The notes below the pieces were generated by a model. The model was not told the origin of the DNA and did not search any database. It worked only from the letters and a program-made list of their open reading frames with translations. Below are positions 47,243-57,245 of a DNA stretch of 64,000 nucleotides, one piece after another. A program made the translations under genes and the position numbers. The stretch covers positions 12,684,501 through 12,748,500 of the forward strand of contig CM060841.1 in assembly GCA_030762175.1 (NCBI GenBank), read 5' to 3'. Position 1 is the stretch's first letter. Each line of letters begins with the position of its first letter. This stretch comes from Metallyticus violacea (taxonomy: Eukaryota; Arthropoda; Insecta; Mantodea; Metallyticidae).

Positions 47243-47925
47243 CAGAGGGTGCCAAAAAATTGTATACACACTTCAAGCAAAGAAAAACCTGTGTTAACAT
47301 AACAAAACTGAATTCACACAAACAGAAAATGATGAGCACTAATCATCTTACACTTTTACAGTTACAACAGTTACTTAAAATGCCCACCATCGCGTTGATA
47401 CACTTCTGAGTACGTTGAACTACTGATTGAGCAACGTTTGCGAAAGTATCCTCAGCGATTGCAGCATTTGCCGTTTCAATTTCTTCCCGAAATGCTGTCA
47501 GTGTAACTGGTTTTCTACGGTATACAACATCCTTAAGAGTTCCCCATAGGTAGACGTCCAATGGAGTTAGATCCGTTCTGTTCTGTACACACCTCTCCAT
47601 TGCCTTTGAACTTCATCAACATTCTCAGTTTTCCAATATCACTTCAAAATTGCTTTCCGCTTTTCAAACGATAATCTTGGCTCCATTTTGTTGCATCATA
47701 ACGTAAGGTAAGTCACATCTGTTTACAGAACATCATACGATAATCTTGCTTCATTTGTTCATTGTTCATTTACCTGTCACGTAGTAACGCTATCATAATT
47801 TGTGTGAGTCACATCTGTTTACAGAACATCATACTACACATTACTGTTATTTTTCGGTTCAGCTTTGAAATATATTACTTAGATATCAACTGTGAAAGTG
47901 TGTATACGTTTTTTGGCACCCTCGG
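47243..47925 (-). mobile_element. Short Tc1-like element, copy E (defective)
   Basis: TA then CAGAGGGTGCCAAAAAATTG at left; GGCACCCTCGG at right with the TA target mutated to TG. The minus-strand transposase keeps the N-terminal segment to GVYRTE, then jumps to DLTPLDVYLWGTLKDVVYRR and continues in one frame to QRTQKCINAMVGILSNCC (frame 47343-47600). The catalytic core is absent. The leader is duplicated, as in C and D. Confidence 0.9.
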
Positions 47926-48899
47926 TGTATGTTGACAGACGAAGAAGCGATATACCATGGGTGGTAAGGATATCAGCAGCTGTAAAAGCTGTTGCTGAAA
48001 GGATTACAGGAAATCCGCTAAGGAAGCAGAAATTCGTGGCAAGAGAAACGAAAATTTCAGCCGAATGATATCAATCATAATTAAAAGCGACCTATTACTT
48101 TTAGCCTATCGCCGAAACACTTGATAGAAACTGACAATAAGTTTATGTCATACAAATACCCCAAGAAAGAGAAGCTTACTTCAGCTTTACGCAAATAGCG
48201 ATGCAAAAATTAAAAAATCTTCACTGTGGAATCGTCAAAATTATTCAGTTTATACTCATAGTTCTTAAGATTCCATCGAATAATTTCCTAAAGTAGAAAG
48301 AGGACACCATTCGGCTTCAGAATAAAGCACCCCATCTCTGCACAACATTTAGGTCTATCAGCATTTTCCCTGCATTATCTCAAGTACTGGAACGCACACA
48401 GCTGACAGATTATCTTAACGTGCATTGTGCATGCTTGACAATCATCAGTCAGTTTCAGTGCTGAACATTACACCAACATGGCATTACTGAAAGTGACAAA
48501 AGACACTCGCGCAGCTTGCAACGAGCAAAAATTAACTCTACATGTATTATTTGCCTTTTTATCACGAACTCCTACTGTATAAACTTAAAAAGTATTATCT
48601 CTTCAGCAGTGTTACTATCTGATTCGAATCTTACCGTAGTAGCGTCATCTATGTGTATTTATTACCTCATGCTGTTTTTTCTTTTGGCTTATCTACTTTC
48701 ACACCATCCCTCGTTCTGTCAATGATGCCGTGACTGTAAATGAAGATCTAACCTTTGGGCACAAACATTTAGACTAAAATTGAACTCACTTAAAGCACAG
48801 GCTATAGTTGTGGAACATAAACATGCACAACGAAAAATAAACCCAATCGATGTGTGTCTGCCAGGATAAACAGTAACGTTATTAATTACACCAGCACGG
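47926..48899. other. No recognised feature
   Basis: Nothing identifiable. Confidence 0.5.
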
Positions 48900-48907
48900 T
48901 AAAATAC

Positions 48908-49026
48908 TTTTTTTTCTATTCCTTTTATTTAAGGACACTCTTTAACATTTCAGGTTATCAGCGTCCCATTCAATTCCGGGCGTAAAATGGCCGAGAAAGT
49001 TTGCTCAGAGGCCTTTTCTTTCAGGC
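48908..49026 (-). mobile_element. SINE-A copy 7, 5'-truncated
   Basis: Only the last 120 bp of SINE-A (tail at left, ending at AGCCTGAAAG in minus sense). TAAAATAC is repeated at 48900-48907 and 49027-49034, an 8-bp target-site duplication. The truncation therefore happened during insertion, as expected for target-primed reverse transcription. Confidence 0.92.
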
Positions 49027-49034
49027 TAAAATAC

Positions 49035-49436
49035 CTAGGTGCTTATTAGACTCTCATCTAGAATGGCACAGCCAGGTAACCCATACATGCTATAAAATAT
49101 TTTCTTTGATTTACACATTAAAACATTATCAAATGTTCTACCTCTCAATCTAAAAAGGAATCTCATTCAAGTGTTATGTTAAACCTCGTGTGGATTATTG
49201 TGATGCCAATCTGAATACTGGGCAGATTTACAGATTGCAACGCTTTCATAATGTCTTTGTTCGTTTCGTCTTTAACACCCGTAAATTTGATCATGTGACG
49301 CTCCTAGGAAATGGCTTAGCGTTACCCGCAGATCAAATTCTTGAACGGTAGAGCTGCAGCCCCGAGCCACTCCCGAGCGATTGCGGAGAAAGCCGAAGGT
49401 AGTGCAACTTTCAAGATATTTAAGTACTCAAGCACG
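49035..49436. other. No recognised feature
   Basis: Nothing identifiable. Confidence 0.5.
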
Positions 49437-49590
49437 ACACAATAGTTCAGACGATAAGAGCGTCATGCTATAGTTGTGAAGGTTGTGCGTTCCAATTCTC
49501 ACCTCCTCCTCCTCCTCCTCCTCCTCCTCCTCCTCCTCCTCCTCCTCCTCCTCCTTCTCCTCCTTCTTCTTCCTCCTCCTCCTCCTCCTG
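49437..49590 (+). repeat. tRNA-like head followed by (CTC)n tract
   Basis: TAGTTCAGACGATAAGAGCG resembles a tRNA D arm/A box, and GTGCGTTCCAATTCTCACC resembles a T arm with one B-box change. Directly after it comes a CTC/TCC tract (49500-49590, with some CTT). A tRNA-like head with a simple-repeat tail could be a truncated third SINE type. The frame 49476-49808 with a leucine run is an artefact of the tract. Confidence 0.55.
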
Positions 49591-49959
49591 CAGTAGTTAG
49601 AGCACATTTGCCAATCATTTACTCCCTAACTTGTACCACACACACAATGCGCTATAAATTGATATTTATGATATTTTTTCTGCAGCAATCAAAGGAGATT
49701 TGTCACCATTACAGTGATTTACCCGCCCCTAATAACTTGTATTTACGAAAAGGATTGAGCGTAGGCCATAGCGAGCCGCAGCAAACCACTGGATCCACCG
49801 GTTTCTAGGATTTACCTTAGGTTAGCGTTAAGGTTAGTGTGAGTGAGTGTGTATGTGTGTGCGTGTGTATATATGAAATTAATTGCGAATTCCAATAATA
49901 CAATGGCTCTTTATTCAACTCTTATTTATTTTTGTCGGAATTGTTTTATCAAACACTAC
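49591..49959. other. No recognised feature
   Basis: Nothing identifiable apart from a short GT-rich stretch at 49840-49868. Confidence 0.5.
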
Positions 49960-50063
49960 AGGCCTTTGAGCAAAATTTATCGATTTTTTCACGCCCTGAA
50001 TAATGGGACGCTGATGACCTGAGATGTTAAAGAGCGTCCGTAAATAAGCCAGATCAACAAACA
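49960..50063 (+). mobile_element. SINE-A copy 8, 5'-truncated
   Basis: Begins at AGGCCTTTGAGCAAAATTTA and runs through the perfect GGACGCT/AGCGTCC stem to GTAAATAAGCCAGATCAACA. Head and body are absent. No certain target-site duplication. Confidence 0.85.
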
Positions 50064-52429
50064 ACAAACAACATACCCAATAAAGGCAATTCTACTCTGA
50101 CTTTACTTTTTCCTCGATGAAATGATACCATACATCACCCGCTGAGATGTTGAACTGTCTTATTTTAACCATGTTTCACGCATTTCGTCTTAAAGTACTA
50201 TAAACAACAATATTAACATATAATACATTTCTTTAAAATGCATTCCTCTGAAATTAGTGCTTAGAATGAGTGTAAAGTAAAAATAATATAAATGTTATTA
50301 TAAATCATATAATTGAAAGCAAATACTTAATCATGTAATATTAGCTATTTTTCTTACTTGTACATTTCTGCTACTTTTGCTTTACTACTAAAGCCACGCT
50401 GTAGAAAATATTATACATTCATTCCCTTGTAATGAATCGTTTACTTACATATTGAATAACTTTACAATTATTTTCAGCGATGGCAATACTGAATCTTTCA
50501 TGGTTTTGTCGCCCGTTTCACGGCAGCTGGCCGGTCGGCAGTCAGAGTGGTAACTTCTGGAGAAGCGAACACAATACCCGCGCAACTAATTCAAGTTCTT
50601 GCAATTGCAACAAAAATAAGCACAGATAGACGATATTAGAAATGTTGTTCTGATATATTTACACATGTCTGCCCCGCCCCTTTTTTAAAAAAAATTGTCA
50701 GGCACACGCATCAAATCATCTTCCAATATTGAATCAATTTCTCGCCCGATATTTTCTTTCCGCCCTTCTAATGTGTGGGGATTTATTTGATACATTATAT
50801 TTTTAAGCTTTCCTCATAAATAAAAATTACATCAGTATCTTTGTGATTTTTGGTATTCGCAAAAAAAGGCCTTAGCTACTACTGTAAAAAGTTCGGTTTT
50901 TCTGTACTACCATTGCGTCCAAGTAAATGCAGCCGTAAAAAATATTAGACGTGGAATCAATTACTCTATCATTAACTATCCATAACATCTAACCACAGAA
51001 ATTTACTTGAATATTAAGATCACTTGACTGTAATTTGTTGACAACAGTGATGCTTTTAATTGACACAATTTCGGAATACAGCCTGTGGATGACATTTTTC
51101 TAAAAATATGTCATAAATGTGTAGAAAACATTCTTGTCATAAAAACTTGCGCCAGTTGTGCGGATATAACATCCGCCTTGCCGGGAGTTACCGCTCTGGC
51201 TGTCAGCTGCCTTGAAGCGGGCGACATAACCGTGAAAATAACCGTATGTATAGTGTATACAGAAGAAATGTATGAAGAAAAACGTGTTGCCGTCATTTAA
51301 AGTAACAAATATCTCCTTTACTCTCGAGTTCACTGCATGAGAGCTATTACAGAATATTACTTGTTCTTTTCAGTTATTTCTAATTAAATGTTTATTTTAT
51401 ATGACAAGCAATGATTTACTTCTACATGCAGGGTTTAGTGTTAGAGATCTACCAGTGCATGTTTAACTGGTGAAATGTTGTATAAAGGATGCATAAATGT
51501 CTGAACAACAAATGCTGCTTTATATCACCAAAGCTCAATAAAATGCAAAATGCTTAGTACTTAAAATAAAATTTTGTTTAGCTTGATTAAGAATACAAAA
51601 TTAAAGGCTGGGGGAGGTAAGACATGTGTTTCTGATCGTCACATTCTCCCTCGTGTTGATGCTATTTATTTTTCCTAATAATCCAATTTTCTGAAACTCT
51701 TTTTGTGCATATAAGTAACGGAAACATGCACCAAATGCTTCTACAGAGTTAATTTTGTTAATTCTTTCTATTAGAACGAGGGGCTGAAGTAGAGTGCCCT
51801 GTTCGATGTACATACGTGTCGACTGCTAGCTGCTGCACCTCGTGACTCCAGAGGCCGCTAAATGAGCAGCGAGAGTGCTTGCTCAGTAATTCAATTGTTC
51901 GTCCCGCTGAGTACCTCGCGTACAGAGGCAACCCAATTTCGCCAACTAGCGAGGTTACAGCGTTTCACCCTCCATTTTCCTCTAAAGTGGAAGGCTCCAT
52001 TTGGTTGCTGGCTGACTGCATCAAGATATTTGCTTCAGGGGTCATCCGACTGTTGTGCCTATTTATCAACTGTTGAATGTTCGTAGTTTTTCTAGTGTCA
52101 ACCATTTTGTTGTAACGTAACAAAAAAGTTGAACCATTTGTCTTGGAAGCTATTTTATGTTGCACTCCTTCAGCTTTGAGGAGAGAAAGAACAACTGAAA
52201 TTCTTCAATGATCTTTCTTTTTCCTCCCTTCCTTACTCCCGCGTTTACGAATTGCATGCGGAGAGGAAAAATGCGTCCAAACTGCATGCCAAGATTTTCT
52301 AATGAGTATCCAAATTACATGCCGTCACGTTCCGTGCTTTTAACAAGATAAAAGCAAACCTTCCATTGCAAAACGTGTGACATTTTCCTTCCTATTTATC
52401 ATACTTAGGTCTGGTCTTGCTGTTGAAAC
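50064..52429. other. No recognised feature; GC-richer patch at 51790-52180
   Basis: Two overlapping plus-strand frames (51862-52086, 51879-52076) lie in the less AT-rich patch, but neither shows a domain. A 71-codon plus-strand frame at 51085-51300 is also unrecognised. Confidence 0.45.
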
Positions 52430-53360
52430 TTAGGCCTACCTTAACTACATTTTTTTTCAGCTTAAGCTCCTCGAGTTTTACAGTTACCTTTAGCTTTGGT
52501 AAGTTGAACATATTTTGGTATAGCTGTAGTTGGCAATGCATGGGCATGCGCAGTTAATTTAAGTTTTTTTTTTTTTTTTTATTGTTTACGATATTGCAAG
52601 TTAGGAAAATAAAATGTAGGGCTATAATATAACATAAAAAATATTATTTCAAAATTTGCTACTCTGTATAGTTTCTCTCTATTTTTAACTGCCTCTCTAT
52701 CTTTTCATGTGTTGAAGGAAATTTTATAAATCTTTCTTTAAACAGTTCTACATGAAGCAAAATTTTTTCACCACTATGCTCACTGTTGATTTTCATACCC
52801 AGCAGAAATCGCCCGTTGTTACCAGCATACAGCCTCAAGGTAAAAGAAATATTGTTTCCGCAGATAGAACCTTGTTCCTGAAACTTTAATTATTAAAATC
52901 GTTGTTAAATATTTCCAACTCTTTTCTAAAATATTTTATACCTATATGATTGATGCTATTACCACGTGTTGCATGTTTTATTTCATCTCCAATGATTTCC
53001 AATATCATGTTTACTGATTGTTTACTTAACCTAGATATCTCGTAGAATTCAGAATCGCTCCATAAATTAAAAAGATCTGAACGTGTTCTAAATGTTCTTG
53101 GTCTTCTTGTCCTTCCAATTTAAGATAGAAGAAACTGAATTTCTTTGTCACTTATATCTTCTTCTTCTTCTTCTTCTTCTTCTTCTTCTTCTTCTTTTTC
53201 CGAAAACATTCTGACGTACAATAATAACTTAATAGTTTAAACCATGCTCCGCCTCAGCTTAAGCCAAGAGTCAATTAAGCGAAGTTTATCGTTCAATTTG
53301 TACATATGTAGCTTAAATTTCAGCTTAAGCTCCTAACTAACTTAAGCCTGAACTGTAATA
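52430..53360 (-). mobile_element. PIF/Harbinger element remnant (HARBI1-like transposase)
   Basis: On the minus strand, 53133 down to about 52900 gives RRPRTFRTRSDLFNLWSDSE then FYEISRLSKQSVNMILEIIG and DEIKHATRGNSINHIGIKYF. This is the F.YRFSK..V..IL..I..D..HPT..N..LS-type N-terminal region of Harbinger nuclease proteins. After a stop and frame change, RLYAGNNGRFLLGMKINSEH and HVELFKERFIKFPSTHEK follow, the next segment of the same family. The DDE catalytic part is missing. Both sides carry TTCAGCTTAAGCTCCT-type sequence (about 52458 and 53316), perhaps subterminal repeats. A (CTT)n tract lies at 53158-53197. Confidence 0.65.
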
Positions 53361-53929
53361 CAAGGCCTTAGGACTGACAGCATAGCTTCACTGAATAGCT
53401 AACATTTTTGTGGTTACATTCTTTATTTTTATTGGGGAGTCAAACTTCGTCATAGTTTAGGCGCACACTGATAAAAGACCTTCCTACTGAACTGAAATGC
53501 TGTTATTTCATTGGCCAATATTCCATCATTGCTATCTAAGTAACAATATTCTATGATAACAAGCTATTTAATTCATTGTTTAGCAATTTTTTTAAAACAA
53601 GCATTTCTAAGATTAGAATTGGTGATATGATACAATGATTTTTTTTTCTGGAAAAGAAATCAGCATCTCAGCTAAGGGATTTCATTTTATTTCGCATAAT
53701 GAATTACAAACGAAAGAAACTTTGCTCAAGGTGAGTACCGCCGTTTGTTCACTACGGAGCAAAAGTGAAACCGTGTAATCATCGATAGACTGTTCATAAA
53801 TGTTTAAGAAGAGCCGAACAATTTTTATTGCATTTTGTGACATGTGCGAAACGTCGATTCATTCATTACTTTACACCGGAAATAAACAGTAGCCTAAACA
53901 GTGAACCGCCCGAGGCGTTTCATCGCTGG
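53361..53929. other. No recognised feature
   Basis: Nothing identifiable. Confidence 0.5.
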
Positions 53930-54385
53930 AAAGATAATGGCTGCAGCATTTTTGGACTGCAAAAACGAATTCTCTTCATCGACTGATCGAAACAGAAAAC
54001 CATTACTGGAAAATACTATGTATCACTTTTGGATTTGTTGATTTGATTTATTTACGAACGCTCTTGAACATCTCTGGTCATTAGCGTCCCATTCAAATCA
54101 GGGCATGAAACGGCCGATAAATTTTGCTTAGAGGTCTCTTCTTTCAAGCTTGAAGTTCTTTATCGTGACGTAAATGTACGACACGGGACCAACAGCTCTT
54201 CCGAAGGAATCTTAGGATTTTCACGCCCGAAAAAACCCATCGACCCTGGCCGGGATCGAACCCGTGATCTTGGTTTTAGGAGGCGAGTATGGTTACCACT
54301 ACCGCCAGAACCGATTTCACTTTTGGAAAAACAGAAGAGAGTCGATCGTGGTCTTTCCTTGCTTGTTTCTAAAAAGAAAAAGCAA
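53930..54385 (+). pseudogene. Mariner transposase fragment split by a SINE
   Basis: The left part (53930-54033) gives KIMAAAFLDC then, one frame over, KTITGKYYVSLL. With the SINE and one target copy ignored, the frame continues into EKQKRVDRGLSLLVSKKKK at about 54326-54385. This is the segment between the first and second catalytic aspartates of mariner transposases (K.MA..F.D, then .GEYY..LL). The rest of the element is absent. Confidence 0.6.
54034..54316 (-). mobile_element. SINE-A copy 9, inserted in mariner fragment
   Basis: Full-length minus-strand copy with tail TTTGATTTATTTACGAACG at left and head (GGTTCTGGCGGTAGTGG in minus sense) at right. TCACTTTTGGA is duplicated at 54023-54033 and 54317-54327 (11/11). 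The 3' stem has one C-to-U change (GGACGCT/AGCGTTC) that keeps pairing as G-U. Confidence 0.95.
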
Positions 54386-54781
54386 TAATTTATGACCTTG
54401 ACAAGTTAAAACAGCAAAGTTTTACCACTGTAAAACTTCTGCATTATTAGTACGTCCTGTTTGTGATGCATTATCAACTTGTGCTGAATTGATACAGTTA
54501 ATAAACTTTGATCCGTACTGGTTGTTTCTTATAACACGGATGAAACTTTCTGTGTTTTAAGCAGTGTTACATAAATGTACCTTAATACACACCAAAATAA
54601 CGTATTGTCAAAGTCGTCAAAAAAAGAAAGTGACACAAAAATGTAAGAACTAAATGCATTTTAATAAGAATTTGAAAAACAGAATGTAATATTTTTTATC
54701 CATGTGGTAAATCATTAAATGTGAAATACACAAATATTTCTGTTTTGAGGGCTAAAACGTTATAAATTGAGCTGCCTAGTT

Positions 54782-54830
<49 letters not shown>

Positions 54831-55439
54831 GTAGATATTATACAGCCATAATAATTGGTCTTATTCACTCAAAATAAAATTCACTTTCTTTTAACATAAA
54901 CAAAGATATACACGTTGTTTTACAGCAAATTTGCAAAGTGCAGTAACTAGTATGTTAGAACTGATAAGCCTGAATTCCGGGTGCAAATTCCCCAGAGAAC
55001 CGAATGCCACATCCGCAATTCAACAATAACCACATATAACTAGGTTTCAAGTTTTACTTGTATCTAAATGTGCAATAATCTTTCTCTTTTATAGTTGATA
55101 TATGAAAACAAGTCTCATTTGCAACAACAAAAATAATCCGCTGAACCTGTACGAAATACTACTAGGAATGGAAAACAAAACCAAATATACCGATGTCTTC
55201 TACTGTGGAAGATAAAAACCTGACGATTAAAGTTCGTATTTTCTAGGCGTTAATGCGTGCAAATGTGAAATATCCTTACGGAACAAAACCTTAAAATATT
55301 TTCAGAAGATGTCCAAGACACATAAATGAGTACTTAGGAAACATTATAGTTGTAGTTGTACAAAAAATAAGACTCCCTCCAACAGGAAAGTCTCATTTTA
55401 TTTTATTGAAAATCTTATAGAACAAATAGCAGTATAAAG
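54371..55439. other. No recognised feature; (TA)n at 54785-54827
   Basis: AT-rich with one TA microsatellite. Confidence 0.5.
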
Positions 55440-55449
55440 AGTCGTTGTG

Positions 55450-55745
55450 TCGGTCCTGATGGTGTAGTGGTTACCATACTTGCCTCCTATACCCAAAACG
55501 TGGGTTCGAACCCGGCCAGGACCGATGGATTTTTTCGGGCGTAAAAATGCTAAGTATGGCTTCCTTCGGAAGGGAAGTAAAGCCGTGGGTCCCGTGTCGT
55601 ACATTTGCGGCACGAAAAAGAACCTCAAGCCTGAAAGAGAGGCCCCTGAGCAAAATTTGTCGGCCGTTTCACGCCTTGAGTTGAATGGGACGCTGATGAC
55701 CAGAGCTGTTAAAGAGCGTCCTTAAATAAATCAATAAAAAAAAAC
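55450..55745 (+). mobile_element. SINE-A copy 10, complete reference-quality copy
   Basis: The best-preserved SINE-A. The tRNA-like head GGTCCTGATGGTGTAGTGG pairs with CCAGGACC at the end of the tRNA-like part. The B box is GGTTCGAACCCGGCC. The body contains CTTCCTTCGGAAGG and GTGTCGTACATTTGCGGCAC, and the 3' stem GGACGCT/AGCGTCC is perfect, followed by TTAAATAAATCAATAAAAAA. AGTCGTTGTG is duplicated at 55440-55449 and 55746-55755 (10/10). Confidence 0.96.
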
Positions 55746-55753
55746 AGTCGTTG

Positions 55754-56003
55754 TGGTGGTCTAGTGGTAACCATACTTTCCTCGTAGACCCAAGATACAA
55801 TACCGGCCTTGATCGATGGAATTTTTGGCGCGTAAAAATCCTTTGCCGTAAAGCTATGGGTCCCGGGTCGTACATTTACGGCATGTAAAAGAACTTCAAG
55901 CCTGAAAGAAGAGGCCTCTGAGCAAAATGCATCCGCCATTTCACTCCCTGAGTTGAATGGGACGCTGATGATGTTAAAGAGCGTCCACCAAACCAAAGAA
56001 AAC
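55754..56003 (+). mobile_element. SINE-A copy 11, older, directly after copy 10
   Basis: Starts at GTGGTGGTCTAGTGGTAACC without the first bases of the head. Part of the body is deleted, and the 3' loop is shortened by about 7 bases, but the GGACGCT/AGCGTCC stem is intact. The second copy of the target duplication of copy 10 overlaps its 5' boundary, so copy 10 inserted later at the edge of this one. Confidence 0.92.
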
Positions 56004-56807
56004 AAAAGAAAGTCTACAATTCGGGATGCCTGGGGAAGACCGAAATAATAAATGTTGCATCTAATTACTCAAAGGCAGGCGAAGTGCTGCATCTTTGTGC
56101 AATATGCACCCCATGCGATAGTTTGCACCCTTTGACCGAAAAGAGTAAATATTTTCGGTAAACTAATAAACTTATCTCCTTGAGAAAACAAAAATAACTA
56201 AATAAAAAGCATAATAATAACATAATGATGAATAAATAAAATAAAAACCAAGAAAAAAAATAATCTTAAAGCATAGCTACCAAGTCAATGGCCCAGACAC
56301 ACCGCTCTCACCGTTGGAGGATTTCAATGTATGCTGTCCTTATTATTCCGAATATTCCGGATTTACTTGTTACCTTCAACATGAACAAAGGCTCATACAC
56401 AAAAAAATTCTTCATAACAATAATATCAGGAGTGCCCTAATTCTACTACGGCTCAGCTCACCTTAGAGCTAATTAACTCGGAGATCTGCAGCAGTTGTAG
56501 TACCCATGACGTAATGTAAAGTGAAATAAAGCTTTTCTGCGTTTAAATGCTAAACGGCAACATAAAGGAATAATTTGCAGAGAGTCTTAACACAGGTTTA
56601 GTAGCTTATTGTAGCCAACGGAAGAAGAAAGTATATTTATTTATTTACTCCAATTTAATATCGAATAATTCATCATGGGTATTTTATGTAGTTGGAATAT
56701 TGAAAATATTGAAAAATTGCTTTTATAGAACCCAAAAAATCTAAAAGGAGGATTTTTGTTTATAGCATTCTATTTTTAACTATAGACGTACTACTGCCAT
56801 TTCGCAA
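56004..56807. other. No recognised feature
   Basis: AT-rich upstream region of the tRNA gene; no distinct upstream promoter element is evident. Confidence 0.5.
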
Positions 56808-56878
56808 GCATCGGTGGTTCAGTGGTAGAATGCTCGCCTGCCACGCGGGCGGCCCGGGTTCGATTCCCGGCCGATGCA
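56808..56878 (+). tRNA. tRNA-Gly (anticodon GCC)
   Basis: 71 nt. The acceptor stem GCATCGG/CCGATGC is perfectly paired, with A as discriminator base. D arm GTTCAGTGGTAGAAT, anticodon loop CTGCCAC with GCC at 56840-56842, and T arm CCCGGGTTCGATTCCCGG. The internal Pol III boxes are canonical: A box TGGTTCAGTGG (56815-56825) and B box GGTTCGATTCC (56857-56867). There is no intron and no encoded CCA, as expected for a eukaryotic nuclear tRNA. It decodes GGC/GGU. It is a single isolated copy and the only intact cellular gene I can support here. Confidence 0.98.
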
Positions 56879-56883
56879 ATTAC

Positions 56884-56888
56884 TTTTT
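56884..56888 (+). terminator. Pol III terminator (T5) of tRNA-Gly
   Basis: A run of five T starts 5 bases after the mature tRNA end, followed shortly by another T-run at 56890-56894. Confidence 0.85.
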
Positions 56889-57203
56889 ATTTTTAAAATA
56901 TTTATTTAATTCAACAATTGGGTACCGGTGGATTGCATATTAAAATTTTTATACGTTGGAATACGTTTTCTATGATTACAATAAAATTAATTTACCGCTT
57001 CTTGACCGCACTATTTCTACTCTCTTTTATCTTATATGCATTCATATCAACACTGATACAACACTCAGGATAAGAGATACATAACAGTTAATAATAGGAT
57101 TAAAAACGTGTCATATATATATTATAGGGGAACTGCATCGAGTGCTGAAATGTCTAAGGGTTTTGTAACAAAATATTTAAAATTATTATCGCGTGATTGC
57201 AGC

Positions 57204-57245
<42 letters not shown>

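Noticed and set aside
49476..49808. 110-codon frame with a leucine and proline run
   Set aside because: It translates the CTC/TCC tract.
51790..52180. GC-richer patch considered as a promoter or first exon
   Set aside because: Two overlapping frames without domains, no convincing start context or splice donor.
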